From positions 124,001 to 188,000 of the forward strand of contig NZ_JACHGW010000005.1 in the NCBI RefSeq assembly GCF_014202505.1: a DNA stretch of 64,000 bases. The letters run 5' to 3'. The position numbers were made by a program, and so were the translations under genes. Origin of the DNA: Armatimonas rosea (GTDB lineage Bacteria; Armatimonadota; Armatimonadia; Armatimonadales; Armatimonadaceae). Below, one piece after another: positions 1 through 8,157 of this stretch (position 1 is its first letter; each line of letters opens with the position of its first letter). The notes under the pieces were generated by a model. That model was given only the letters and a program-made list of their open reading frames with translations. It made no database searches and was not told where the DNA came from.

Positions 1-318
1 GACGAAACCGATGCCGATATGTATCCCGAGTTTTGGGAGACGGACCCCACGCCGACTCCCCCCTTACGCTTCATCGGGGAGGACTCCGTGTACTTCTACG
101 CGCTGGACCTGCGAGGAGAGGGGCGACCGGTCTGGAGCATGGATCGGGAGCTGGGGATGTCGGTTTCGTTCTTGAGCCTGGAGGCAATGTTGGCAACACT
201 CAATGCTTGGCTCGCCGCAGGAGTCCTGATCTTTCGTGACGGCGAGTGGAGCGAGACAAGCCGTGAGCAGGCTCGAAAAATTGCAACCGACCTCAGCCCC
301 GGCGTTGACCACTGGTAA
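1..318 (+). CDS. C-terminal part of a hypothetical protein (truncated by window edge)
   Basis: The reading frame is open from base 1 to the TAA at 316-318, so the gene probably begins outside the window. An internal ATG at 19 could also be used. The visible ~105 residues contain a YFYALDLRG-type strand followed by a helix (LEAMLATLNAWL) and an acidic tail. This arrangement faintly recalls the C-terminal end of SMI1/KNR4 (SUKH) proteins, but the similarity is too weak for a call. The gene is followed directly by a twin-hairpin element. I cannot assign a function. Confidence 0.55.
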   Translation, partial: DETDADMYPEFWETDPTPTPPLRFIGEDSVYFYALDLRGEGRPVWSMDRELGMSVSFLSLEAMLATLNAWLAAGVLIFRDGEWSETSREQARKIATDLSPGVDHW

Positions 319-330
319 CCATAGCTCCCT

Positions 331-380
331 GCGTCCTCGGGACGCTCCCAAAATCGGAGGCGGGGCTTTCAATCCCCGCC
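331..380. repeat. Twin-hairpin palindromic element, copy 1
   Basis: Two inverted repeats lie side by side: 331-345 (GCGTCC-TCG-GGACGC) and 359-380 (GGCGGGG, 8-nt loop, CCCCGCC). The first 17 bases, 331-347, are identical to 3411-3427, where a second copy also has a downstream GC hairpin. Both copies sit immediately 3' of a minus-strand gene stop codon (the Uma2 gene here, recG in copy 2). A role as transcript 3'-end structure or a mobile REP-like element is inference. Confidence 0.75.
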
Positions 381-947
381 TTAGGGAAGCAAGTCGGCGA
401 CAGCGACGGGGCTATTGGGAGCGCTGAGGGGAGCAATGTTGCCAGTGGCGGCGATCACCTGGGTCTGTGTCCAGATGCCGTTTTGCGGGTGGCGGTGAAC
501 CTCTAGCTGGCGGTCGCGCAGGTTGACAATCCAGTACTCAGTGATCCCTGCTGTCGCGTAAAGAGCGCTTTTGGCGTTGCGGTCGTCGCTGAGGGTGGAG
601 TCGCTGACCTCGACGAGGAGCAAGACATCATCGGGGCCGGGATGACGGCTTGCATAGAGCCGAGGAGAACCCTGCGCCACGACAATATCTGGCTGTGGCT
701 GGCTATTGCTGCTGGTCAGAACAATGGGGTTCTCGGTGCGAAGGTGGCAGTCTATCCCTGTAAAGGCGCGGTTGAGGGCAACATGGCTCAGAGGAATCGT
801 AGACGAGTGGGGGGGATCGGGTGGCTTTTGTTCAAATATATCTCCGTCGAGGAGCTCCAGGCGCTCGTCTTCGCGGAACAGACCCAGGCGGATGGCGCAC
901 TGGAACTCCTCCACGCTCCAGCGGCGGCGGGCGAAAGCGGCACTCAT
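381..947 (-). CDS. Uma2 family (DUF820) putative endonuclease
   Basis: 188 residues. The N-terminal WSVEEF...LFREDERLELLDGDI segment, the central PDIVV strand, the LLLVEVSDST core and the KSALYATAGITEYWIVNLRDRQLEVHR segment are the hallmarks of Uma2/DUF820 proteins, which have a restriction-endonuclease-like (PD-(D/E)XK) fold. The biological substrate of these abundant proteins is unknown. The ATG is in a CATG tetranucleotide shared with the divergent barstar-like gene. A TAAAAT -10 box (954-959, minus strand) ends 6 nt before the ATG, so the mRNA is probably leaderless. The stop codon abuts the twin-hairpin element at 331-380. Confidence 0.88.
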   Translation of the reverse strand: MSAAFARRRWSVEEFQCAIRLGLFREDERLELLDGDIFEQKPPDPPHSSTIPLSHVALNRAFTGIDCHLRTENPIVLTSSNSQPQPDIVVAQGSPRLYASRHPGPDDVLLLVEVSDSTLSDDRNAKSALYATAGITEYWIVNLRDRQLEVHRHPQNGIWTQTQVIAATGNIAPLSAPNSPVAVADLLP

Positions 948-1494
948 GGGGGTATTTTATCAGGCATCAGAAAGTCGAGAGTGGCGTGTGGCAGCATTTA
1001 CAAACTTGGATTGGCGACGATTGGACACCCGCGCGGTTGTTGAGGCGGGGGGCCTTGCAACGATCACGAAGGCGCAGTGGGAGCGCTGTGTGTTTGAGCT
1101 GTTGGAGGAAGATTATGAGGTAGTTACGCTGGACTGCGGGGGGGATATCGATACGATGGCTCGCAATTTTGGGGTTTTGTGGCAGTGGGAAACGCTGTTT
1201 GGCTATACCGTGCAGAGAATGAACCTTGATGCAATACGCGATGGCTTGCTTGAGTCATGGCCCACGAAGGCTGGGCGGCTTGTGTTGGTGCTGGTAAACG
1301 CAGAGCGCATCTGGAAAGAGAGCCGTCGAGAGTTTCTCTATTTCCTAGATTTTGCTCGAGAAAAGAGTCGATGGGAGCTTGCTCTGGGAACCCGCTTCTT
1401 TACCCTTCTCGTGGTCGAAGCGGAAAAAGGGGTTATACCAGCACAAGGCTATTGTGGGTTTTCCTCGACACATTTCTTTCCCAATCAGAAGTAA
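946..1494 (+). CDS. Barstar-like (ribonuclease inhibitor family) protein
   Basis: About 182 residues from the ATG at 946. The second half carries a barstar-like pattern: a YEVVTLDC strand, a helix with aromatic residues (NFGVLWQWETLFGY), then MNLDAIRDGLLE, matching the N-x-DAL-x-D-x-L helix by which barstar family members contact their ribonuclease, followed by the LVLVLVNAERIW strand. The family neutralises barnase-like RNases; no such toxin gene is adjacent. The start is uncertain: ATG 946 overlaps the divergent Uma2 start, and a GTG at 988 is an alternative. The reading frame stays open upstream to about 706, but that part is antisense to Uma2 and unlikely to be coding. The family call is by pattern only. 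Confidence 0.6.
   Translation: MGVFYQASESREWRVAAFTNLDWRRLDTRAVVEAGGLATITKAQWERCVFELLEEDYEVVTLDCGGDIDTMARNFGVLWQWETLFGYTVQRMNLDAIRDGLLESWPTKAGRLVLVLVNAERIWKESRREFLYFLDFAREKSRWELALGTRFFTLLVVEAEKGVIPAQGYCGFSSTHFFPNQK
954..959 (-). promoter_or_regulatory. -10 box of the Uma2 gene
   Basis: TAAAAT on the minus strand with a 6-nt gap to the ATG at 947. It lies inside the 5' coding part of the divergent gene. No convincing -35 box was seen. Confidence 0.5.
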
Positions 1495-1572
1495 AGTAAC
1501 AATAGTGGGAGGGTACCCGGTGGGCCGCTTTAGCCACCCGAATTTATGCGCCCGAAACCGAAACGCCGCCCA

Positions 1573-2238
1573 TCACCACAGCCGCCAGTTGCCCGTCATC
1601 AGGACATAGGCCCCCAGCGCCGCGTTGGTCACCCCGTGCGCAACGACACAGGCAAGGAGCGACTTTGTGATCCGCAGGAGCCCTGCCATCAGTGCGGCGT
1701 AGCCCAGGGCTGCCAGCCACTCGGGGTGCGCGACTCCAAACATCCCCGCAACCATCGCCGCCGCGGGGAGCGAGAAGGCCGTGAGCGGGAGCTCGCTCCA
1801 CTTCTCCTGGTTGGTGCAGTAGCGCAGCAAGAACGAGCGCCAGAAAACCTCTTCCAGCACCGGAACCAGCAGCGCCAGCCCGATAAAGCGCATGGTGAGA
1901 AAGACGGTGCGTAGCGTGGGGTCGGGGATGGCCTCAAACGGGTTATAGGCAGTGCGCTTCCCGAGGGCGAGGCCCGCCGGTTGGATGCGCTCCAGCACCA
2001 GCCAGAGCCCCAGCCCAAGGAGCCCGGTGACTGTGCCAATCGCCACCGCTTTCCCGTCGCCGCGTAGCTCACCCTTCCAGGCGCGGCTACAGACAATCAG
2101 CGCGATCAGGACAAGCACCGCCTTGATGCAGTACACCACGGGGTAGCTGGAGCGCGGCAGGTAGCCCTCCAGGGTCGTTAAGACGAGAAAGAGCACCATC
2201 GGTGCGGCGTAGGGAAGCCAGTTGGGTTTGTTCGTCAT
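1573..2238 (-). CDS. CPBP-family intramembrane metalloprotease (CAAX protease-like)
   Basis: 221 residues with about seven hydrophobic segments. It has the three motifs of CPBP/Abi glutamic intramembrane proteases: EE-x3-R at residues 129-134 (EEVFWR), F-x3-H at 167-171 (FGVAH), and H-x3-N at 201-205 (HGVTN). The EEVFWRSFLLRY form is close to the subgroup often found near exosortase systems, but no exosortase is present here. It acts in the inner membrane; its substrate is unknown. It starts 4 nt after the SUKH-like gene and is probably co-transcribed with that gene and the PD-(D/E)XK-like gene upstream. Confidence 0.85.
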   Translation of the reverse strand: MTNKPNWLPYAAPMVLFLVLTTLEGYLPRSSYPVVYCIKAVLVLIALIVCSRAWKGELRGDGKAVAIGTVTGLLGLGLWLVLERIQPAGLALGKRTAYNPFEAIPDPTLRTVFLTMRFIGLALLVPVLEEVFWRSFLLRYCTNQEKWSELPLTAFSLPAAAMVAGMFGVAHPEWLAALGYAALMAGLLRITKSLLACVVAHGVTNAALGAYVLMTGNWRLW

Positions 2239-2242
2239 AGAA

Positions 2243-2776
2243 TTAGCGGGGACGGAAATCGTCGAGGATGTAGGGCCAGAAGCCTTGTGTCAGCGTCTTT
2301 TCATCGATACGGGCAAAGGCTGCGGTTAGTTGTTCGTAGCGCTCTGGCTCAAAGCCTTCGTCCCAGAGAGCATCGGTGTCGCCGACTGCTGCTTCAAAGC
2401 CATCGAAGGCATCTTGAAGTGCGGCAAGGCAGGCAGCAAACTCCGTGATGTGATCGTTGACCCAGACAGAGCGAAAACTCTCTTCATGATCCAGCCAGAC
2501 AATCTTGCAGTTGTCGTTGGCATCGAAGCAGATCGGATTTCCGCCACCATCATGGCCAAACTCGTAGTAGCGCATGAGGCTAGGTTTAAGTGACTCTGAT
2601 ATTCCCCATCTCTCTGGAACACGGCGAAGAGGAAGTCCAGGAGCGTTCTGAAAGGTAAGGCAGGGAATGGCATCCTCAGGCAAACCGATCGTGAGGAGAA
2701 ACTGTCTGTCCTCATCAGGTAGAGGGAGATGGTTAAGCTGATGTATTTGGAAAGGAGGGGAGAAAGTGAGTGGCAT
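2243..2776 (-). CDS. SUKH (SMI1/KNR4-like, SUKH-4-type) protein
   Basis: 177 residues. The pattern resembles SUKH-4/SMI1-KNR4 proteins: an N-terminal LPDEDRQFLLTIGLP helix, a YYEFGHDGGGNPICFD turn with a conserved glycine cluster, a KIVWLDHEESF strand, and the VNDHITEFAACLAALQDAF helix. Such proteins often act as immunity factors for polymorphic toxins, but they are also found as solitary genes. No toxin gene is recognisable nearby. It sits 2 nt after the PD-(D/E)XK-like gene and 4 nt before the CPBP gene, so the three probably form an operon. Confidence 0.7.
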   Translation of the reverse strand: MPLTFSPPFQIHQLNHLPLPDEDRQFLLTIGLPEDAIPCLTFQNAPGLPLRRVPERWGISESLKPSLMRYYEFGHDGGGNPICFDANDNCKIVWLDHEESFRSVWVNDHITEFAACLAALQDAFDGFEAAVGDTDALWDEGFEPERYEQLTAAFARIDEKTLTQGFWPYILDDFRPR

Positions 2777-2778
2777 GC

Positions 2779-3387
2779 CTAAGTCGCTCCTTGGGCTATC
2801 GTGGTGAGGATTCCCAAGAGCCGCTCCAGAGGGTTGAGATTTTCGTTGTCACGGTCTACCGTCAGCTCTGTCCCCTCTAGCTTGACGAAGCGCCAGAGCT
2901 CGCCTGTGGTGACAGCACCGTAGATCGGGGAGAGGGGCTTGTTGGCGCGCTGGTTAAAGAGCTGGGCGGCGATCATCTCCGCAACACACTGACCGAGTCC
3001 GGTGACCAGCTTTTCGTTCTTGGCCTCGACCAGTGCAAAGACCGGAGCTTGGATGGTGAACGGGTCGCGTGAGCGTGAGAGGAGGTAGTCACAGTAGCCA
3101 TTGAGCCCCTGCTTGGGATCGACATTGAAGTCCACGCCGGAGAAGAGACTGATCTGTGCGTGAAGCTGCCGGCGTACCTCGGCCAAGACAGGCATGATAA
3201 GCAGCTCCGAGCGCGCTTTTTCCGTCCCAATCGCCAGCGCTAGGGGTAAGTACTCATCTAGGGTTGCTACGAGAAGCTCACCTGGCGGTGCAGGCGTCAC
3301 GCTGGGGAATAGCTCTTGGTCATAGACCACACTCAGCCCGAACTTATCCAGAACCTCGGTGAGAGTCGTAAACTTCGAGTAGGACAT
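2779..3387 (-). CDS. PD-(D/E)XK-like nuclease-fold protein of unknown role
   Basis: 202 residues. A nuclease-like core is visible: Glu60 in a helix, Asp100 in NGYCDYLLS, then Glu121-Ala-Lys123 in FALVEAKNEKL, followed by the helix GLGQCVAEMIAAQLFN. This D-x20-EAK spacing is typical of restriction-endonuclease-like folds such as those in type I R-subunit N-termini. No methylase or specificity gene is nearby, so this is not a complete restriction system. A TAAAAT -10 box (3394-3399, minus strand) ends 6 nt before the ATG, suggesting a leaderless mRNA and the start of a three-gene operon. Confidence 0.6.
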   Translation of the reverse strand: MSYSKFTTLTEVLDKFGLSVVYDQELFPSVTPAPPGELLVATLDEYLPLALAIGTEKARSELLIMPVLAEVRRQLHAQISLFSGVDFNVDPKQGLNGYCDYLLSRSRDPFTIQAPVFALVEAKNEKLVTGLGQCVAEMIAAQLFNQRANKPLSPIYGAVTTGELWRFVKLEGTELTVDRDNENLNPLERLLGILTTIAQGAT

Positions 3388-3393
3388 GGTGCT

Positions 3394-3399
3394 ATTTTA
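3394..3399 (-). promoter_or_regulatory. -10 box of the PD-(D/E)XK/SUKH/CPBP operon
   Basis: TAAAAT on the minus strand, 6 nt from the ATG at 3387, in the same arrangement as at 954-959. Confidence 0.5.
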
Positions 3400-3410
3400 T
3401 CCCGTCTCCC

Positions 3411-3460
3411 GCGTCCTCGGGACGCTCTTGGCTGCTGCCGGGGTGTTTCTAACCCCCGGC
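3411..3460. repeat. Twin-hairpin palindromic element, copy 2
   Basis: Inverted repeat 3411-3425 (identical to 331-345) and hairpin 3437-3460 (GCCGGGG, loop, CCCCGGC). The last base of the element is also the last base of the recG stop codon. It lies between recG and the promoter of the next minus-strand operon, so it may serve as the recG 3' end. Confidence 0.75.
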
Positions 3461-5532
3461 TATCCAATCTGCAAGGCCTCGGCGGCGCGGCGGCGGCGAG
3501 CGACGGCTTCTTTGAGCAGTCCGTGGTCAGGGCGGGCGAGCTGCGGGTCGCGACTAAGGAGGTCGAAGGCGTCGGTGCGGGCCTCGATCAGGATGTCTTG
3601 GTCACGGAGCACGTCGGCGACTTTGAGGCTGGGAATGCCGGACTGGCGCGTGCCGAAGAACTCACCGGGGCCACGGAGCTTGAGGTCTTCCTCGGCGATC
3701 ACGAAGCCGTCGCTGGTGGCACACATCACCTCCATGCGGGCCGTGCCATCGGGCGTGCTGGGGTCGGCGAGGAGGACACAAAACGACGCGTGCTCGCCGC
3801 GCCCGACTCGGCCCCGGAGCTGGTGGAGCTGGGCCAGCCCAAAGTTGTCGGCGTCCTCAATCACGATCACGGCGGCATTGGGAACATCTACGCCGACCTC
3901 GATGACGGTGGTCGCGACCAAAATCTGGTGCTCGTTCTTACGAAACGCCTCCATGACGGCGTCTTTCTCATCGCTCTTGAGCTGCCCATGGAGCAGGCCG
4001 ATGGAGAGCTCGGGGAAGACATGGGCCTTGAGGTGCTCCGCCAGGTGCGTGGCGGCCTTGGCCTCGCGCTTCTCGGACTCCTCGACCAGCGGGCAGACAA
4101 TGTAGGCTTGGCGGCCCTGGGTTACCATCTGTTTAATGCCGGCGTAGACCTTGTCCTGCTCGGCGCGTTTCTTCCAGTGCGTGCGGATCGGCTTGCGGCC
4201 CGGTGGGAGCTGGTCGAGGATCGAGACATCAAGGTCGCCGTAGACCGTGAGAGTGAGCGTCCGTGGGATGGGGGTGGCCGTCATCACCAGTACATCGGGG
4301 CGGACGCCTTTATCCGAGAGGGCGGCGCGCTGGAGCACCCCGAAGCGGTGCTGCTCGTCGATCACCACGAGGCCGAGCTTGTGGAAACCGACACTCTCCT
4401 GAATCAGCGCGTGGGTGCCGACCACGATACTTGTCTCACCGGAGAGCAGGCGCTCCTTGACAGCGGCCTTTTCCTTGGCGGGCCGGGAGCCCGTGAGCAG
4501 ATCGACCCGCAGACCGAGCTCCTCCAGCCGGGCACGGATGCCCTTGAGGTGCTGCTCGGCGAGGATCTCCGTGGGGGCCATGAGCGCCGCCTGGTAGCCA
4601 CCGCGTGCGGCGATTGTCATGGCGGCCATCGCCACCGCGGTCTTACCCGCGCCCACATCGCCCTGGACAAGGCGGTTCATGGGGAGCGTGGAGGCCATGT
4701 CGCGGCCCAGCTCGCCGATCACGCGCTCCTGGGCCTCGGTGAGGGAGAAGGGGAGGACACCGCGCAGCTCCTCGACCGGACCAAGCACATCCGGGAAGGC
4801 GATTCCGGGCTGGATCGCGACTTCGCGCTTCTTCTCTGCCACCAGAATCTGCAACGCGAGCAGCTCTTCGTAGGCGAGGCGGTGGCGCGCCGCTTGCAGG
4901 GCGTCGTCGCTCTCAGGGTAGTGGATATTGCGCAGCGCCTCGGCGATTCCGGGCAGGCTACGGCGCTTGCGCAGAGCATCGGGGAGCGCATCCTCGAACT
5001 CATCGGCGCAGAGCTTGACCGCCTCGTAGGCAAAGCGGCGCAGGCGGGTCTGGGAGAGCCCCTCAGTGAGCGGGTAGACCGGGACAATCCGCCCGATCGC
5101 CAGCGAGTCTACGGCACCGTCTTCGTCGATCGCCTCCCACTCGGGGGTGTTGAGCTCAGGAGCATAGCGGCGCTTCACCTGCCCGTAGGCTACCACTTGC
5201 TTGCCGATCAGCTTCTCAAAGGTCGCCTTCATGCGCCACTGGTTGAACCAGGTCAGCGATGCCACCACCCGCGAGCCATCGTCGAGCGTCACTTTGGTGA
5301 TGACGAGCTTATTGCGCAGCGGCTTGTTCTCGACCGCCGTCACTTTCCCGAGAATGGTCGCAAACTCACCGTCGCGGACATCGCCGATCTTGACAAAGCG
5401 TGTCCGGTCTTCGTAGCGGCGGGGGAAGTGCCCGACCAGGTCCGCGAGCGTGCGAATCTGGAGCTTCCAGAGCGTCTCCGCCAGCTTCTCCCCGATTCCT
5501 TTGAGCTTGGTGACGGGCAGTTCGGGGTTCAT
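3460..5532 (-). CDS. recG: ATP-dependent DNA helicase RecG
   Basis: 690 residues, the usual RecG length. RecG remodels stalled forks and branch-migrates Holliday junctions. The N-terminal wedge/OB region begins with the LKGIGEKLAETLWKL helix and is followed by HFPRRYEDR. The helicase core has LVQGDVGAGKTAVA (Walker A), VVIDEQHRFGVLQR (DEQH box), LVMTATPIPRTL (motif III), and the C-terminal QLHQLRGRVGRG (motif VI). The final TRQSG-containing segment is the RecG-specific end. A TACAAT -10 box ends 8 nt before the ATG, so the transcript is probably leaderless or nearly so. The gene is followed by a twin-hairpin element. Confidence 0.97.
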   Translation of the reverse strand: MNPELPVTKLKGIGEKLAETLWKLQIRTLADLVGHFPRRYEDRTRFVKIGDVRDGEFATILGKVTAVENKPLRNKLVITKVTLDDGSRVVASLTWFNQWRMKATFEKLIGKQVVAYGQVKRRYAPELNTPEWEAIDEDGAVDSLAIGRIVPVYPLTEGLSQTRLRRFAYEAVKLCADEFEDALPDALRKRRSLPGIAEALRNIHYPESDDALQAARHRLAYEELLALQILVAEKKREVAIQPGIAFPDVLGPVEELRGVLPFSLTEAQERVIGELGRDMASTLPMNRLVQGDVGAGKTAVAMAAMTIAARGGYQAALMAPTEILAEQHLKGIRARLEELGLRVDLLTGSRPAKEKAAVKERLLSGETSIVVGTHALIQESVGFHKLGLVVIDEQHRFGVLQRAALSDKGVRPDVLVMTATPIPRTLTLTVYGDLDVSILDQLPPGRKPIRTHWKKRAEQDKVYAGIKQMVTQGRQAYIVCPLVEESEKREAKAATHLAEHLKAHVFPELSIGLLHGQLKSDEKDAVMEAFRKNEHQILVATTVIEVGVDVPNAAVIVIEDADNFGLAQLHQLRGRVGRGEHASFCVLLADPSTPDGTARMEVMCATSDGFVIAEEDLKLRGPGEFFGTRQSGIPSLKVADVLRDQDILIEARTDAFDLLSRDPQLARPDHGLLKEAVARRRRAAEALQIG

Positions 5533-5540
5533 GGCGTCCT

Positions 5541-5546
5541 ATTGTA
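5541..5546 (-). promoter_or_regulatory. -10 box of recG
   Basis: TACAAT on the minus strand, 8 nt from the ATG at 5532. Confidence 0.5.
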
Positions 5547-5595
5547 CCCGACCAAACTCCGCCATTTTGCAGAGTAAATTGACGGGAGGCTGTCC

Positions 5596-5601
5596 TAAGA
5601 T
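5596..5601 (+). promoter_or_regulatory. -10 box of the prepilin gene at 5608
   Basis: TAAGAT with a 6-nt gap to the ATG. No Shine-Dalgarno sequence fits in that gap. Confidence 0.5.
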
Positions 5602-5607
5602 AGGCAC

Positions 5608-6345
5608 ATGAAACGTGCTTTTACCCTGATCGAGCTTCTTGTCGTTATTGCCATTATCGCGATCCTCGCCGCGATTCTCTTTCCGGTCTTTGGCCGTGCG
5701 CGTGAGCAGGCCCGAAAGTCCGTGTGCTTGTCAAATCTGAAGCAGCTTGCCACCGCTGCGCTGATGTATAGCCAGGACTACGACGAGGTCTTCCCCAATG
5801 CCAGCTGGATTGGGCCGGATGCGTTTCCGCCGAACTGGTACTTCGGGGAGTCGTCGCGCACCTTGCTCGAGCCCTATGTCAAAAATAGCGCGGTCTTTGT
5901 GTGCCCCTCCGATACGGAGCTCGCCAAGCTTGTGGTGCGGGGGGCAAGCCAGCCCTTTGGTCTCTCGTATCAGTTTCATGGAAACCCCTTGGGAAATGGG
6001 ACCAATATCATCAAGAAAATCTATTTTGGAGGCGGGGGAAAGCTCATGGCAGAGCGGAATAATGCCGTTCCTCTCTCTCACCAGGTCCTTCCAGGGCAGC
6101 GTACCTCTTTGATTGAAGGAACTTCGCAGGCAGAAGTGAGCAACCCTGCGGAAAACTGGTTATTTGCCGATGCTTGGCCCAGCGTTCATGGAGGAGAAAT
6201 GACAAGCTATTTTTTGGGAACAAGAACCTATATGCTTTCGCTTGAAAATACACCCTTTCAGCGCTCATGTAATCTGGTTTACGTGGATGGTCACGCGAAA
6301 TTTAGTAATGTCAAAGCGGCTGCCTGGGATACGGATCCTTATTAA
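5608..6345 (+). CDS. Type IV prepilin-like protein with H-X9-DG-style C-terminus
   Basis: 245 residues. The N-terminus is a class III prepilin signal: [28 protein letters not shown], cleaved before Phe with Ala at -1. It is followed by [20 protein letters not shown], and the C-terminus carries VYVDGHAKF. This is the DUF1559/H-X9-DG-like architecture found in many copies in Planctomycetes and Armatimonadota. The mature protein is expected in the periplasm or on the surface as a pseudopilin of unknown cargo. It is transcribed alone, with its own -10 box and a terminator at 6368. It precedes the type II secretion operon, whose machinery might assemble it (inference). Confidence 0.9.
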   Translation: MKRAFTLIELLVVIAIIAILAAILFPVFGRAREQARKSVCLSNLKQLATAALMYSQDYDEVFPNASWIGPDAFPPNWYFGESSRTLLEPYVKNSAVFVCPSDTELAKLVVRGASQPFGLSYQFHGNPLGNGTNIIKKIYFGGGGKLMAERNNAVPLSHQVLPGQRTSLIEGTSQAEVSNPAENWLFADAWPSVHGGEMTSYFLGTRTYMLSLENTPFQRSCNLVYVDGHAKFSNVKAAAWDTDPY

Positions 6346-6367
6346 GATTGATTAATTATAATATTGC

Positions 6368-6398
6368 AAAGCCAGAGAGCCACTCTGGCTTTTGCTTT
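6368..6398 (+). terminator. Rho-independent terminator after the prepilin gene
   Basis: A perfect 10-bp stem AAAGCCAGAG / CTCTGGCTTT (6368-6377 and 6383-6392) with a 5-nt loop and a T-rich tail. Confidence 0.85.
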
Positions 6399-6534
6399 TA
6401 TAACCGTACTTCAGGGCTTATCATTTATTTGTGAGGATATCTTGCTTAAGAACCTAAAGACATAAATGATTAAAAAATAATGAACACGGAGTTCGCTTCC
6501 TGTTTCATAGTTTTTTCACGAAGATAAATATAAT
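6399..6534 (+). promoter_or_regulatory. AT-rich promoter region of the type II secretion operon
   Basis: An AT-rich stretch between the terminator and gspE. A TATAAT hexamer at 6529-6534 directly touches the ATG at 6535. If it is the -10 box, transcription would begin near 6541 and the first usable start would be the in-frame ATG at 6589. Confidence 0.4.
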
Positions 6535-8154
6535 ATGAGTAAGGGATGCGAACCTTTAGAGACTTCCAGCGTCCCTGACTGTGAAACTATGACTGCTTCG
6601 GAACCGATCACTCTGCCCCCTCTGGAAGACGCTTTCGAGAGCGTGAACCTTGAGCTGACTCGTCCTCAGGACGAGGCCGTCGCGATGGTTCCGGGTGACT
6701 TTGCGCTCAAGCACCAGATCCTCCCGCTGATGGTGGACAACGGCACCCTTGTGGCCGCGGTGGGCTCACCGCTCTCGCTCGGGGCGGTCGATGAGCTGAG
6801 TGTCTTGCTCCAGCGCCCGACCCGTGCGGTGCTGGCTCCTGCTGCGGTCATCAAAGAGAAGATCGAGGAGATCTTCCTGGAGAAGATCCTCGCGGGGCTT
6901 CCGGGGCAGAGCGACGATAACAACAATATCGATGCGGATGAGAACACCGACCTCGCGGACCTGCAGAAGATGGCGGGGGAGACCGCAGTTGTCCAGATGG
7001 TCAACCTGGTCTTTGCCCAGGCGGTGCGCGATGGGGCATCGGATATCCATATCGAGCCCTACGAGAAAGAAGTCAAGGTGCGGTGCCGTATCGACGGCAT
7101 GCTGCGCGATATGATGGCCCCGCCCAAGCGCATGCACGCCGCAATTATCTCCCGCCTGAAGATCCTGGGCGAGATGAATATCGCGGAGCGCCGCTTGCCG
7201 CAGGACGGCCGCATCAAGATCACGATCGCCGGGCGCGCCATCGATGTCCGTGTCTCGATTGTCCCGACTGTCTTTGGGGAGCGTGCTGTGATGCGTATCC
7301 TCGACAAGGGGACGGCGATGCTGGGGCTGGCGGAGCTGGGAATCCAGCCCGATACCCTGGAGCGCTACCGGCAGATCATTAAAGTGCCCTACGGCGTCAT
7401 CCTGGCGACCGGTCCAACCGGTGCAGGAAAGTCAACCACGCTCTACGCCTCGCTCCAGGAGATCTGGTCTCCGACCACCAATATCCTGACGATCGAGGAC
7501 CCGGTTGAGTACCAGGTGGCGGGCATCAGCCAGATTCCGGTGCGCGCCGCGATCGGCCTGACTTTCGCCAACGGCCTGCGCAGTATTGTCCGCCAGGACC
7601 CCGATGTGATCATGGTCGGAGAGATCCGTGACCACGAGACCGCCGAGATCGCGATCCACGCGGCGCTGACCGGTCACTTGGTCTTCTCCACCCTGCACAC
7701 CAACGACTCCCCCGGCTCCGTGACCCGTCTGCTGGACATGGGAGTCGAGCCCTACCTGGTGGCATCGTCGCTGATCGGCGCGGTTGCCCAGCGGCTTGTG
7801 CGGCGTGTCTGTAGCAACTGTTCCCAGCCCTACACCCCCGAGGGGGAGATGCTAGAGGGCGTGGGGATCGTCGCGAGTGAGTGGGCGGGAACCACGCCGT
7901 TTCGCAAGGGAGTCGGCTGCGAGAAGTGCCAGGGGACGGGCTACAAGGGCCGTGTCGGTCTCTACGAGCTCTTTGTGGTCGATGAGCCGATCCGCCGCAT
8001 GACCGTGGATCGGGCAAGCTCCAACCAGATGAAAGACTATGCGATCAAGACCCACGGGATGCGGACGCTCCTGGGGGATGGCAAGCTCGCGGTTCTTGCC
8101 GGGAAGACTACACCCGAAGAGGTCCTGCGTGTCTGTCAGCGGGAGGCGTTCTAG
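6535..8154 (+). CDS. gspE: Type II secretion/type IV pilus assembly ATPase GspE/PilB
   Basis: 539 residues from ATG 6535; ATG 6589 is an equally good start because a TATAAT box abuts the first ATG. The N-terminal part is MshEN/GspE_N-like. The ATPase core shows Walker A GPTGAGKST (residues 293-301), the Asp box ILTIEDPVEYQ, Walker B with MVGEIRDHETAEIA, the His box STLHTND, and a C-terminal zinc-binding CSNC...CEKCQGTGYKGR. It is a hexameric cytoplasmic motor that powers pseudopilus assembly through GspF. It is the first gene of an eleven-gene operon. Confidence 0.95.
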   Translation: MSKGCEPLETSSVPDCETMTASEPITLPPLEDAFESVNLELTRPQDEAVAMVPGDFALKHQILPLMVDNGTLVAAVGSPLSLGAVDELSVLLQRPTRAVLAPAAVIKEKIEEIFLEKILAGLPGQSDDNNNIDADENTDLADLQKMAGETAVVQMVNLVFAQAVRDGASDIHIEPYEKEVKVRCRIDGMLRDMMAPPKRMHAAIISRLKILGEMNIAERRLPQDGRIKITIAGRAIDVRVSIVPTVFGERAVMRILDKGTAMLGLAELGIQPDTLERYRQIIKVPYGVILATGPTGAGKSTTLYASLQEIWSPTTNILTIEDPVEYQVAGISQIPVRAAIGLTFANGLRSIVRQDPDVIMVGEIRDHETAEIAIHAALTGHLVFSTLHTNDSPGSVTRLLDMGVEPYLVASSLIGAVAQRLVRRVCSNCSQPYTPEGEMLEGVGIVASEWAGTTPFRKGVGCEKCQGTGYKGRVGLYELFVVDEPIRRMTVDRASSNQMKDYAIKTHGMRTLLGDGKLAVLAGKTTPEEVLRVCQREAF

Positions 8155-8157
8155 GTC

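Noticed and set aside
381-947. Long open frame on the opposite strand, 706-945, joined to the barstar-like gene
   Set aside because: The added residues are Arg/Ser-rich shadow of the Uma2 gene and have no barstar-like pattern.
2779-3387. Type I restriction system
   Set aside because: Only a nuclease-like core is present, without methylase, specificity or helicase genes.
3316-5577. A 753-residue open frame antisense to recG
   Set aside because: It mirrors recG over its whole length; recG has all helicase motifs, and GC-rich DNA commonly gives such antisense frames.
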